A DNA stretch of 64,000 bases from Salinisphaera sp049568105 (GTDB lineage Bacteria > Pseudomonadota > Gammaproteobacteria > Nevskiales > Salinisphaeraceae): assembly GCF_049568105.1 (NCBI RefSeq), contig NZ_CP145335.1, positions 4,030,001 through 4,094,000 on the forward strand. The letters are read 5' to 3'. Numbering within the stretch: the stretch's first letter is position 1; each line of letters starts with the position of its first letter. The position numbers and the translations under genes were made by a program. This document shows positions 42,686 to 51,460 of the stretch, in pieces. The notes below the pieces were generated by a model. That model worked only from the letters and a program-made list of their open reading frames with translations, searched no databases and was not told where the DNA came from.

Positions 42686-43621
42686 ATGAGCAAGAGATTT
42701 GGTCAGGCCGCGACCCCGGCCGAGCAAGCCTTGGAACAGGCGATCGACAAGGTCGACGGCTGGTCCGAGCTGGATATTCATTACCGACCGGTCAGTGGTG
42801 GCATTTCCAATACCAACTGGAAAATCGATCTGCCGGACGGGCGTTCGTTCTTCGCCAAGATTCCCGGGCGGGGCACGGAAATGTTCGTAGACCGCTACGC
42901 CGCCCACGATGCCAGCGTCACCGCCGGCGAATGCGGGGTCAGTGCCAAGGTGCACTGCTTCATCGAAAGCCTGGGCGTCGAAATCTTCGAATTTCTCGAC
43001 GGCTATCGCGCCTCCAGCAACGCCGATTTTCTCGAACCTACGATCCGCCAGAACGCGGCGCTGGCATTCCGGCATTTTCACCAACAACCCGCCCTGTCGC
43101 TGACCAAGACGATCTTCGATCAGGCCGACGAGCATATGGCCCAGGTGGCGGATCTAGACGGTTATACCCCACCGGATAGCGTCTGGATTCGGCGGCAATA
43201 CGAACACGCCCGGGCCGCATTGCAGGCCGCGGGGATCGATCTGGCGCCCTGTCTCAACGACAACCTCGCCGGTAATTTCATGCTGAATTCAGACCGCGAT
43301 GTGTTGTTGGTCGACTTCGAGTACGCCTCGAACAACGATCCGCTCTACGACCTCGCGCTGTGGTTCGGCGAGATGTTCTTCGAACCGGAAGTCGAGCACG
43401 AAATCATCGAAGCCTACTTCGGCGAAGTGACGTCGCAAATGCTGGCCCGAATATACATCTATCGCGCCTTGGCCGATGTGAAATGGTCGAACTGGGCCTG
43501 GGTCCAACGGCAGATTTCTACGCTGGCGTTCGATTTTCATAAGTATGGCGTCTGGAAACATCTGCGTGCGCGCGGCCTCATGCAGGACGCACGCTGGGTA
43601 TGGGCGCTCAATCATGTGTAA
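42686..43621 (+). CDS. Choline kinase-family phosphotransferase 2
   Basis: 311 residues. N-lobe with GISNTNWKIDL, and C-lobe with CLNDNLAGNFML and LLVDFEYASNNDPLYDLALW, close to choline/ethanolamine kinases (LicA type). In the Brenner motif the usual first His (HND) is replaced by Leu (LND) while Asp and Asn are retained, so activity may be altered. It shares GQAA..AEQ at the N-terminus with the preceding kinase. Its end overlaps the HAD gene start by 8 bases. Confidence 0.88.
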   Translation: MSKRFGQAATPAEQALEQAIDKVDGWSELDIHYRPVSGGISNTNWKIDLPDGRSFFAKIPGRGTEMFVDRYAAHDASVTAGECGVSAKVHCFIESLGVEIFEFLDGYRASSNADFLEPTIRQNAALAFRHFHQQPALSLTKTIFDQADEHMAQVADLDGYTPPDSVWIRRQYEHARAALQAAGIDLAPCLNDNLAGNFMLNSDRDVLLVDFEYASNNDPLYDLALWFGEMFFEPEVEHEIIEAYFGEVTSQMLARIYIYRALADVKWSNWAWVQRQISTLAFDFHKYGVWKHLRARGLMQDARWVWALNHV

Positions 43622-44357
43622 TGGTCACGCCCCGCCCCGCCCTGCCGATGTCGCGTCGTTGGCGCTATTCGATCTGGACAACACCCTGATCGCCGGAGAC
43701 TGCGATACCGAATGGCTGGCCTTCATGGTCACGCACGGCTTGATCGATCAGCCGACGCATGACCGGCTCTCGGACTGGTTCGAAACCGAATACGCGGCCG
43801 GCACGATCGATTTGCAGACCTTCTCGCAAACGGTTCTGGCCCCGTTATCCGATGTCGAGGCCCATGAGATCACCGCCTGGCGTGACCGCTTTCTCGAAGA
43901 ACGGATCGCGCCCCTCGTGCTACCCGATGCCGAGGCCCTGATCGATGACCACCGCCGCGCCGGCGATCGAACGGTCTTGGTGACGGCCACCAGTACCTTC
44001 ATCGCCAACCCGGTCGCCGAACGCCTTGGGGTCGACAGCGTTCTGGCGACGCCGGTTGCCTTCGGCCCGGACCGGCCGTCTGGGCCACTCGCGACCACCG
44101 CCTGTTTTCGTCGCGGCAAGATCGACCACGTCGAAGCCTATTGCCAAGAGCTTGGCGCCAGCCCGGCCTCGCTTTCGACATGGGCCGAGCGCGCCACGTT
44201 TTATAGCGACTCGCACAACGACTTGGCTTTGCTGCGCTGGGTCGGCCGGCCGGTTGCGGTCGACCCCGACCCGCACTTGGCAGCGGAAGCCCAAAAACAC
44301 GGCTGGCCAATCATGTCGCTCCGTAGCCGATCGGCGAGATCCCAAAGCGTGCCCTGA
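43614..44357 (+). CDS. HAD-IB family hydrolase (SerB-like phosphatase)
   Basis: 247 residues. The HAD motifs are ALFDLDNTLIAGD (nucleophile Asp and acid Asp, about 17-29), TVLVTATSTFIA (motif II, Thr/Ser) and FYSDSHNDLALL (motif IV Asp pair). This is the HAD-IB subgroup of phosphoserine phosphatase-like enzymes. It overlaps the kinase 2 stop. A phosphatase in the same operon as two kinases suggests sequential phospho-intermediate steps. Confidence 0.9.
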   Translation: MCNGHAPPRPADVASLALFDLDNTLIAGDCDTEWLAFMVTHGLIDQPTHDRLSDWFETEYAAGTIDLQTFSQTVLAPLSDVEAHEITAWRDRFLEERIAPLVLPDAEALIDDHRRAGDRTVLVTATSTFIANPVAERLGVDSVLATPVAFGPDRPSGPLATTACFRRGKIDHVEAYCQELGASPASLSTWAERATFYSDSHNDLALLRWVGRPVAVDPDPHLAAEAQKHGWPIMSLRSRSARSQSVP

Positions 44358-44494
44358 CATGCCATAGAACCACTGTTCGGCCCTACGTTGGCGCGCTCGG
44401 AACATTTGCGTTGCCCCGGCTATCGGGCCATCTGCCGTCTCCGGCAAGCCAATCAGCAAAAAACGTCTGCAATCATCGACCGGGTGAAGCGATT

Positions 44495-44719
44495 ATGACG
44501 ATGAAAACCTTGTTCGCCATTTACTTCTTGGCGCTCCTATTAATGGCGGTTTTCCCGCCGTTCTATCTTGCCGTAAGCGGCAGCCAGATATTGGTTTTGG
44601 GCATACCGCTGCCGTTTTTCTACTGGATTCTCATCGCTGCCTTGCTGTGTCTGGGGGTGGCGCTTCTTTATTGCTACGAACAAGCGCGGGGCGAGATTCC
44701 CGAGGATGAACAGTCATGA
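44495..44719 (+). CDS. DUF3311 small membrane protein
   Basis: 74 residues with two transmembrane helices (about 5-25 and 36-60) joined by PLPFFYWI, the DUF3311 signature, and a charged C-terminus (EQARGEIPEDEQS). DUF3311 proteins are usually encoded directly before an SSS-type sodium:solute symporter, as here, and may be accessory subunits. The stop overlaps the symporter start. Confidence 0.88.
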   Translation: MTMKTLFAIYFLALLLMAVFPPFYLAVSGSQILVLGIPLPFFYWILIAALLCLGVALLYCYEQARGEIPEDEQS

Positions 44720-46254
44720 TCCCATCCGGTGATTTTCAAGATGTTCTGCTGGCTTTTGGCACCATCTCGGTGTTTATCGCAGGCATGATCGCGGTTCTTT
44801 ATCTGACCAATCGCAAAAGCCGGGATTTCGCCGATTATGCGGTCGGCGGCCGCTCCTACGGCCCCTGGTTCATCGCCATGTGCTATACCAATTCCTGGTG
44901 GCCCGGCGCAGTATTTACCGCGTTTTTCGGGCTATCGGTCGGCGGCGCACTCGGCTTCTATGGGCTTGTGTACTCGACGCTCGGCGTAACGGCCATGTAT
45001 TTGATGGCTAACCGCGCCTGGGTCTGGGGGCAACGTTTCGAACTCAAGACCCAGCCCGATCTGCTCGGGATGCGCTACCGCAGCCCGGCGGTCAAACGCG
45101 TGGCCTCGATTATCGGCATTATTTCGATTTTCCCCTGGGTGGTACTGGGCATTCAGGCACTAGCAACGCTATTCGAATTCGCCAGTTTCGGGCGCTGGGA
45201 CATCACTGTCTCGTTGATCGTCGGCGTGATCGTCATCCTCGTTCGGCAATACTGGACCGTCAGCATGGGCATGCGCGGACTGATGATGACGGATATGTAC
45301 CAAGGGCTGATCGCCTACGTCATGGCCGCTGCCGTATGCCTGCTATTGCTTGGCTTCTCGGATGTCTCGGCCTATAGCAATCTTGCCGATCTGCCTGATC
45401 AAATGCTGACCATTCCGGGCGCCGACAATACCGGCTACGGGCCGTGGTATGTCTTCAGCCTCGTGTTCACCGGCGTGATCGGATCGATGTGCTGGCCGAT
45501 GAGTTTCCAAAGAATCTATACCGCCAGCGGCGTGAAATCGGTCAAAAAAGGCACGCTCTACACCATTATCCTGGTCGGCGGCTTTTACGGAATCCTGATG
45601 CTGTATGCCGCGGCCGTTAGCCAAAATGCCGAGGTCGTCGCCAATCCCCAGCTCGGCTGGTTCACTTCGCTGTTTCAAATCGGCGGCCCGATCATGCTGA
45701 CCGTGGCGATCGTAACCGTACTGGCGGCGAGCATTGGCCATGTCGACGGTTGCGTACAGGTCAGTGGCGTCCAGTTCGCCAACGACCTGGCGACCTGGAA
45801 CAAACAACGCAGCGACCGACAGCTGACCGTTCTCGCCAAAACCGCGATGATCGTGTTCATCGCGGCAGCAGCGATCGTGTCTTATCTCACCTTCAACTAC
45901 CCAAGACTGCAGCTTCTGGCCCAGATTTCATATCAGGGCATTATTCAGCTTTCGGTACCGCTGTTTTTCGGTATCTTCACGAAACTGGGTAACAAGCAGG
46001 GCGCGATCAGTGGCATGCTCGCCGGCATCGTCGTATCTATTCTGCTGACACTCTGGTTCCCCGACGATATTGCGGCCCTGGGCTCGCTAACGAGTGGCGT
46101 TATCGGCGTCGCCTGCAATGCGGCTCTGTTCTTGATTCTCGCTTTGGCCATAAAACCGAGCCACGAGCAACGCCGGCATGTAGATGAGCTCTTCGAAATG
46201 GCCGCCCAAGCCAAACCGCGCCATCAATTGCAGGGGGCCGGCGCAGCTCGCTAA
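44716..46254 (+). CDS. Sodium:solute symporter (SSS family)
   Basis: 512 residues with 13 predicted helices. The N-terminal LYLTNRKSRDFADYAVGGR and WFIAMCYTNSWWPGA are typical of the SSS first helices, and GGPIMLTVAIVTVLAASIGHVDGCVQVSG is the sodium-site helix region. It would import the operon's substrate with Na+. It begins inside the DUF3311 stop and ends the six-gene operon; a hairpin follows. Confidence 0.93.
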   Translation: MIPSGDFQDVLLAFGTISVFIAGMIAVLYLTNRKSRDFADYAVGGRSYGPWFIAMCYTNSWWPGAVFTAFFGLSVGGALGFYGLVYSTLGVTAMYLMANRAWVWGQRFELKTQPDLLGMRYRSPAVKRVASIIGIISIFPWVVLGIQALATLFEFASFGRWDITVSLIVGVIVILVRQYWTVSMGMRGLMMTDMYQGLIAYVMAAAVCLLLLGFSDVSAYSNLADLPDQMLTIPGADNTGYGPWYVFSLVFTGVIGSMCWPMSFQRIYTASGVKSVKKGTLYTIILVGGFYGILMLYAAAVSQNAEVVANPQLGWFTSLFQIGGPIMLTVAIVTVLAASIGHVDGCVQVSGVQFANDLATWNKQRSDRQLTVLAKTAMIVFIAAAAIVSYLTFNYPRLQLLAQISYQGIIQLSVPLFFGIFTKLGNKQGAISGMLAGIVVSILLTLWFPDDIAALGSLTSGVIGVACNAALFLILALAIKPSHEQRRHVDELFEMAAQAKPRHQLQGAGAAR

Positions 46255-46276
46255 GACGGCGTCCTGCTGTAGCCAT

Positions 46277-46309
46277 CGATGGAGGCACGGGCAACCGCTG
46301 CCTCCATCG
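46277..46309 (+). terminator. Hairpin ending the kinase/symporter operon
   Basis: CGATGGAGGCA and TGCCTCCATCG form a perfect 11-bp stem with an 11-nt loop, 22 bases after the symporter stop. No T-run is present; it may work with Rho or as a 3' end protector. Confidence 0.5.
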
Positions 46310-46440
46310 AGTTGCCCACATGATCGAGCTGGGCCGAAATCGAAGGCCTGCCTCGCCCTCACTGCCACTCGGGCCAGCCACCGCGCCTGCTCATGACAAC
46401 AACGCGCTATCGTTCCCTCGCTTCGGCCAGCTTTAGTCGG

Positions 46441-46663
46441 TTATTGAGGCGTCGTCCGAGCGCCGCATCGCCGCCCCAATCGTGGCGGGCACGGCGCGAG
46501 CCGATTCCTGGCGGGCCACGATCCAGGTGCGTAACGCGGGCCGAGGCGGTTCGGACCGCAATCCAGCGTTGTCGCTCACGGACGTCGCGCCACAACGCCG
46601 CACTCGTAGTGCCTCGGCTTGCAGCTCAATAGCCCTGGGCACGGACTCGCACAAAACCTCAAC
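46441..46663 (-). repeat. Dispersed intergenic repeat, copy C (inverted)
   Basis: On the minus strand it runs from GTTGAGGTTTTGTGCG to GACGACGCCTCAATAA and aligns with copies A and B. Several open frames cover the region but all are shadows of the repeat. Nothing else is seen between 46310 and the amidohydrolase gene. Confidence 0.7.
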
Positions 46664-46887
46664 CCACCCTAACCGAACATCGCCGGGCGCCCTCACGCGC
46701 CGGTGGCGCCGACGAAGCCAGTCGTGCGCCCAACGAGCTTTGCGGTTGATAGGTAAAACCCAGCAGGCCAGTGCGTCGATCAACGCCCGTCCACTGGCAA
46801 CGCCTGACTCAAGCAGTAGTTCGGCGCTTAAGTGCCCGATCCCGTCCCGACTCGGGACATCGTTGCCCGCTGGTGACGCGGCCATGT

Positions 46888-48237
46888 TCACGGCAGAGTA
46901 TTCTTGTAGATTGCGCCGTCTTTCATGATGACGACGAAATTCTGGTCGGCATCAGCAACTAAATCGAGATTCGCCAGCGGATTGCCGTCGACCAGAATCA
47001 GATCGGCCAGGGCCCCTTCTTTAATCACGCCTAGCTGTCCGGGATAGGGATCGCGTGGGCCACTCAGTTTGAGTAGTTCGGCATTGTCATGGGTGGCCAT
47101 TTTCAGCGCCTCGTGCGGCGTATACCACTTTTGCAATTTAGCCAGGAATTTCCCTTGCTTCGCGGCAAGATCGGCATCGAACAATAAATCGGTGCCGAAG
47201 GCGGTCTTGACCCGATACTTTTTCGTCAGCGCGATCACATGATCCAGCCCGGCCACGACTTGTCTGTATTTGTCCTGGCTGACGGGGTTTTCAAATACGA
47301 ACGCGTCTTCGCCGCTCAGCTCCATCGGCTGCATACTCCACCACACGCCCTTGCGGGCCATCAGCTTCGCCGTGGCTTCGCTAATGAAAAAACCGTGCTC
47401 CATCGAGATCGCGCCGGCCTGGATCCACTGTCGAACAGCGGCATCCGTGTTGACATGCACCATGACGTAGGTATTCCACGTTTTGGCGACATCGACGGCG
47501 GCCTTCATTTCATCGAAGGTATATTCGGTCACGTCCAGCGGATCGTAGAGAGAAGACACCCCGCCGCCGCCCATGGTCTTGATCTGACTGGCCCCCATAC
47601 GCAAAGCCTCACGGCTGCGCTGGAGGACTTCTGGCACCCCGTCAGCAATCAGCGTATGGCCGACCCGCTGCGGGTAATCGAGCGGTGTGGCCGGGTTTTC
47701 GGGCACATCGTTCGGCCCCCGAAAATCGCCGTGCCCCGCGGTTTGGCCGATGTAGGGCCCGGACGGATAGATGCGCGGGCCTTCGACCAGCCCGGCATCG
47801 ATCGCATTCTTGACGCCCAAACAGTTGCCGCCGGCATCGCGTACCGTCGTAAAACCGCGCCGTAATGTGGCCCATGACGCATTGGCTGCAGCGATACTGA
47901 GATAACCGAAGTCAGCCGCAAGCACCCGACTTATCGGCCAGAAATTCAACATGGTATGCCAGTGCGCATCGATGAGACCGGGCATTAGGGTTCGCTGTTG
48001 GCCACGAATCACGACGGCCCCAGGAGCGCTAATCGTACGATCCAAGATCTTTTTAATCAGATTTCGCTCGACCAACACATTCCTGTTTTTAAGCAGCTTT
48101 TCGCTTGTGCCGTCGAAGATGTTCACGTTCACGAACAGCACGCGGCTGGCCGTGGTTCGGGCCTCAGCGTAGCCGGCGGCGCCGACCAGGCAAAGAATCA
48201 ATACGAACCGGTAGATGATGATTAGTACAGGGTTCAT
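46888..48237 (-). CDS. Exported amidohydrolase (imidazolonepropionase/prolidase-like)
   Basis: 449 residues with a signal peptide (MNPVLIIIYRFVLILCLVGA, cleaved near AEA). The amidohydrolase barrel has the metal site LIDAHWHTML, later His in VHVNTDAAVRQ and MEHGFF, and Asp in AFGTDLLFD. The composite domain ends with LADLILVDGNPLANLDLV. This group hydrolyses dipeptides, cyclic amides or ureido compounds in the periplasm. The start at 48237 is the first ATG with a signal sequence. Its neighbour upstream is a chimeric pseudogene. Confidence 0.87.
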   Translation of the reverse strand: MNPVLIIIYRFVLILCLVGAAGYAEARTTASRVLFVNVNIFDGTSEKLLKNRNVLVERNLIKKILDRTISAPGAVVIRGQQRTLMPGLIDAHWHTMLNFWPISRVLAADFGYLSIAAANASWATLRRGFTTVRDAGGNCLGVKNAIDAGLVEGPRIYPSGPYIGQTAGHGDFRGPNDVPENPATPLDYPQRVGHTLIADGVPEVLQRSREALRMGASQIKTMGGGGVSSLYDPLDVTEYTFDEMKAAVDVAKTWNTYVMVHVNTDAAVRQWIQAGAISMEHGFFISEATAKLMARKGVWWSMQPMELSGEDAFVFENPVSQDKYRQVVAGLDHVIALTKKYRVKTAFGTDLLFDADLAAKQGKFLAKLQKWYTPHEALKMATHDNAELLKLSGPRDPYPGQLGVIKEGALADLILVDGNPLANLDLVADADQNFVVIMKDGAIYKNTLP

Positions 48238-48456
48238 GTCGCACCCCAACATTTGGCTGTTAAACCCAACGATCGCGGCTCTGAGTCGATGGCGAGGCAG
48301 GCATAGGCCGAGCCATGAACCACGACGATCATAGGGGACAAGCAAGCACGGTTCTGCGTGGTATGCCCTTATCCAGAACTTGCTTTTTCTCGATGCCAGT
48401 CGCTCTGCCCGACACCGCTCGACCGACGCTGAGCACAGCTTTAGCCCACGCTGTCC

Positions 48457-49110
48457 TTATTCCTTTTCAATTACCTGGGTCGCGCCGCTGTCATCGAAGC
48501 TCGATACGCCCGGGGTCTTGATCGCGTGGCCGTCGAGCCATTGATTGACGTCGACCGGCCGGAAGCGACCTTTTGCCACTGTGGCGTAACGAATCGGCTG
48601 GCCGGCGTTGATAGCAAGCACTTTTCCATGCCGGAAGGCGATCTTGCCGTTGACGATCACATAGGGAATACCGACCGGTGGCCGCCCTTCCTCCCCGGCC
48701 TTGTCATTGGGGATGAAGTTTTCGTAACCGGAGAAGCCGGTGGCCTGCTCGGAGATCACGCCAAAACCGGCAGAATGATGGTTACGCCCGGTGATCAGGA
48801 CCGTATGGGTCGGCGAACAGAGCGCGGTCGAAAACATGCGGGTATAGCACAGCCCGTTCTCGGCCAGGCGGTCGAGCGTTGACGTCGGGATGACGCCGCC
48901 GAAAGCGCTGGGCACGGCAAAGCCGGCATCGCCGGTGATGATCACCAGCACGCTCGGCGCGTCAGGCGGCGGCAGCTGCTGACCGTAGATGACACCCAGA
49001 GCATCCGGCGAACCCGGCTCACCGATGATTTTTTCGGCGACAGCGAACCCGGCCAGCAAGTATAACAGCGCGAGACCAAACGTCAGCGGTGCGATCCATT
49101 TCGTATTCAT
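48457..49110 (-). pseudogene. Chimeric gene: arylsulfatase N-terminus joined to amidohydrolase/deacylase C-terminus
   Basis: 217 residues. The first 130 resemble the start of a periplasmic arylsulfatase: a signal segment, VLVIITGDAGFAVPSAFGG and the formylglycine region CSPTHTVLITGRNHHSAGFG. The C-x-P-x-R core reads CSPTH and the metal-binding Asp pair is GDAGF, so it could not be active. From about residue 131 the sequence switches to the C-terminus of N-acyl-D-amino-acid deacylase-type amidohydrolases (PPVGIPYVIVNGKIAFRHGK, then KGRFRPVDVNQWL). A deletion that fused two genes is the simplest reading. Confidence 0.78.
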
Positions 49111-49493
49111 GACCGGCCTCCATCAAACGCCAGAGCATGCTTTTATGCTCTGGCGTTTGGCGCATACCCAGGCTGCAAGGCTCGCCGGGCGGGCCAGGTA
49201 TTACTCATCGAAAAACCGGCGCTCGAAATGGCGCTTATGGAGGGAGATTACGGCGCTACTGACAGCGGCTTTTGATCGTCGTCAATCGAAGCACGGCTCT
49301 GATCTAGGTCTTACAGACGTAGAAGAAAACGTTCCGTGTTTGCCCGGCTCGATACGCTTTGGCTTCGCACGCGTCGCTACAAGCCGATAGCGATATGCCA
49401 ACTTAAACCCCCGTTACCGCAAAGGTGGCAGAGTCCAGGACTCGCCACCGCTCCGGTTACGGCTTGCGTGGACGAGCCAGTCAGCACCATCGC
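49111..49493. other. Gene-free stretch with a large palindrome
   Basis: AAACGCCAGAGCAT (49125-49138) and ATGCTCTGGCGTTT (49145-49158) form a perfect 14-bp stem with a 6-nt loop just before the chimeric pseudogene. It could be a terminator left from a lost gene; the T-runs on both sides are short. The rest holds no recognisable gene. Confidence 0.55.
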
Positions 49494-50417
49494 CTAGCGC
49501 GTCATCACACCCTCGTGGGCCATTTTCGACGAATGCGCTACCAGCTCCTGGATAAAACTACGCACGACCAGCGACGCCCGCTTTCCGGCCCGAGTGACGA
49601 TATAGAAGCTCGATACCATGCCCGTGCTGGCTGGCAAGATCGGGCACAGACTGTTTTGCTCGCACCAGCGCCGGGCGTAATGGTCCGGTAGATAGCCGAT
49701 GAAACGGCCGCTGAGGATCAGCATCGCCTGGGCTTCCATATTGGAAACCTCGGCGCCGACCTGGACGCCGTCGAAAATCCGTTGCTCGCGACGATCGGCA
49801 TAGCGATGGGCCACGAAAGGATGCGCGGCCACGGTATCCAGGCTCAATTGTTCCTGGTCGACATCGAACAGCGGATGCTGGGCAGCGCAATACACGCTAT
49901 GCCGCTCCTGGTGCACCGGATGATATTGCAGGCCCTGGATTCGATTCGTTTCGGGCACCAACGCCAGATGCAGCTGGCCGTTAGCCACGTGGGTGACCAG
50001 ATATTCCGGGCTTTCGATCGAGACGTCCAGATCCACACCGGCATTGCGACGCAGGAATTCGCCGAGGATCTGTGGGTAGGGCATGGAGTCGTCGGTGATG
50101 GTGTTGTCGACGATACCGAGCCGCAACGTGCCTACCAAGGTGTCGCGCAGGCCACCCATTTCGCTGTCGAAATCGTCGACCGAAGCGAGTAACGATTTGA
50201 CCCGCTCGTAGGCGATCGCCCCGCGATCGGTCAATTCGAAGCCACCCCGGCCCCGCCGACAGACCCGAAAGCCGAGCCGTTTTTCCAGGCCGCTGATATG
50301 AAAGCTGATGGCCGACTGGCTCATATGCAGGGTGCTGCTGGCGCCGGCGAATCCCCCCTGATCGGCGACCGCACGAAATACCGCCAGGCTTTTCAGATCC
50401 AGATCGGCGAGCTTCAT
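49494..50417 (-). CDS. LysR family transcriptional regulator
   Basis: 307 residues. N-terminal LysR helix-turn-helix (about 8-66: LKSLAVFRAVADQGGFAGAS, then LHMSQSAISFHISGLEKRLG) and a periplasmic-binding-like effector domain (about 95-295). It is divergent from an ABC transporter/DUF1989/hydrolase operon, which it likely activates. The intergenic region has a near-palindrome suitable for LysR binding. Confidence 0.93.
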   Translation of the reverse strand: MKLADLDLKSLAVFRAVADQGGFAGASSTLHMSQSAISFHISGLEKRLGFRVCRRGRGGFELTDRGAIAYERVKSLLASVDDFDSEMGGLRDTLVGTLRLGIVDNTITDDSMPYPQILGEFLRRNAGVDLDVSIESPEYLVTHVANGQLHLALVPETNRIQGLQYHPVHQERHSVYCAAQHPLFDVDQEQLSLDTVAAHPFVAHRYADRREQRIFDGVQVGAEVSNMEAQAMLILSGRFIGYLPDHYARRWCEQNSLCPILPASTGMVSSFYIVTRAGKRASLVVRSFIQELVAHSSKMAHEGVMTR

Positions 50418-50436
50418 GGCTGCATGCTTCGTCTAC

Positions 50437-50459
50437 TCATCACAATATTATTGATGTGA
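50437..50459. promoter_or_regulatory. Near-palindromic LysR-type site
   Basis: An AT-rich near-palindrome centred on CAATATTATTG and flanked by TCA and TGA, lying 20 bases upstream of the LysR ATG and about 90 bases upstream of the binding-protein ATG. Candidate regulator site for the divergent pair. Confidence 0.45.
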
Positions 50460-50545
50460 ACTTCAAGATAAAACAATTTTGTTGAGACTAAAGCTCTGCT
50501 CTAATCGATCGCACTCATAGCCATTCATCGGCATCGGGGCGTGAC

Positions 50546-51394
50546 ATGACGATCGTGCAGAAGAAGCTTTTCTATCTCATCGGGCTGTTCGGCCTGCTAT
50601 TGGGCTTGGTCACGACCGCCCAGGCGGGCCCCGACCTACTACAGCAGGTCAAAAACGAGGGCCGACTGACCGTCGGTACGGAAGCGCGCTTCAAGCCGTT
50701 CGAATTTGTCCAAGACGGCCAGATCGTCGGTTATTCGGCCGACATCATGCGCCACATCATGCAACAGCTGCCGGACGTCGAGCTGGTGCGCCGGGATGTG
50801 CCCTGGCAGGGCATTCTTCCGGGGCTAGAATCCGGCCGCTTCGACTATGTCGTCACGTCCGTGGTCGCCACGCCGAAACGCCGCGAGAAATACCACCTGA
50901 GCCTGCCGATCGCGACCGCCAGCATGGCGCTGCTCAAGCGAAGCGGGGATGACAGCATCCAGTCGCCCCAGGATCTCGGCGGCAAGGTGGTCGGCTCCCA
51001 GACCGGCTCGGCCCAGCTGGCCGCGGTTAAAGCGTTCAACAAGACACTGCGCGAGAACGGCAAGCCGGCCGCCAAGATCCGCAGCTACACCGACTTCAAC
51101 CAAGCCTATGCCGACTTGGCACAAGGCCGGCTCGATGCCGTCGCCAACGGCCTGCCCAACCTAATGCAGGCGGCCCAGACGCGTCCCGAGATTTTCGCGG
51201 TCGTGCGCCCGACCTTCGGACCGAAGAAATACTACGCCTGGGCTGGCCGTAAGGACGCCGAGAGCCAATCGCTGAATCAATTTTTCGATCGCCAGCTCCG
51301 CCGGCTGAACGACGACGGCACGCTCGCCGAACTGCAGAAAAAATGGTTCGGTCAGGCCATGTCGTTGCCGACCGAGCGGCCCGAGCCGCAATAG
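50546..51394 (+). CDS. Amino acid-type ABC transporter substrate-binding protein (SBP_bac_3)
   Basis: 282 residues with a Sec signal peptide (cleaved after TTAQA). Family 3 features: LTVGTEARFKPFEFVQDGQIVGYSADIM, LESGRFDYVVTSVVATPKR, GKVVGSQTGSAQ and the ending LAELQKKWFG. Family members bind polar amino acids, opines or related small nitrogen compounds. First of six genes: binding protein, two permeases, ATPase, DUF1989 protein, M20 hydrolase. Confidence 0.93.
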   Translation: MTIVQKKLFYLIGLFGLLLGLVTTAQAGPDLLQQVKNEGRLTVGTEARFKPFEFVQDGQIVGYSADIMRHIMQQLPDVELVRRDVPWQGILPGLESGRFDYVVTSVVATPKRREKYHLSLPIATASMALLKRSGDDSIQSPQDLGGKVVGSQTGSAQLAAVKAFNKTLRENGKPAAKIRSYTDFNQAYADLAQGRLDAVANGLPNLMQAAQTRPEIFAVVRPTFGPKKYYAWAGRKDAESQSLNQFFDRQLRRLNDDGTLAELQKKWFGQAMSLPTERPEPQ

Positions 51395-51460
51395 CGTTAT
51401 CCGACCGGTCCCGTCTGCGGCACCTCGCAGACGGCCCCGTTCATCCGATCGAGAGCATTG

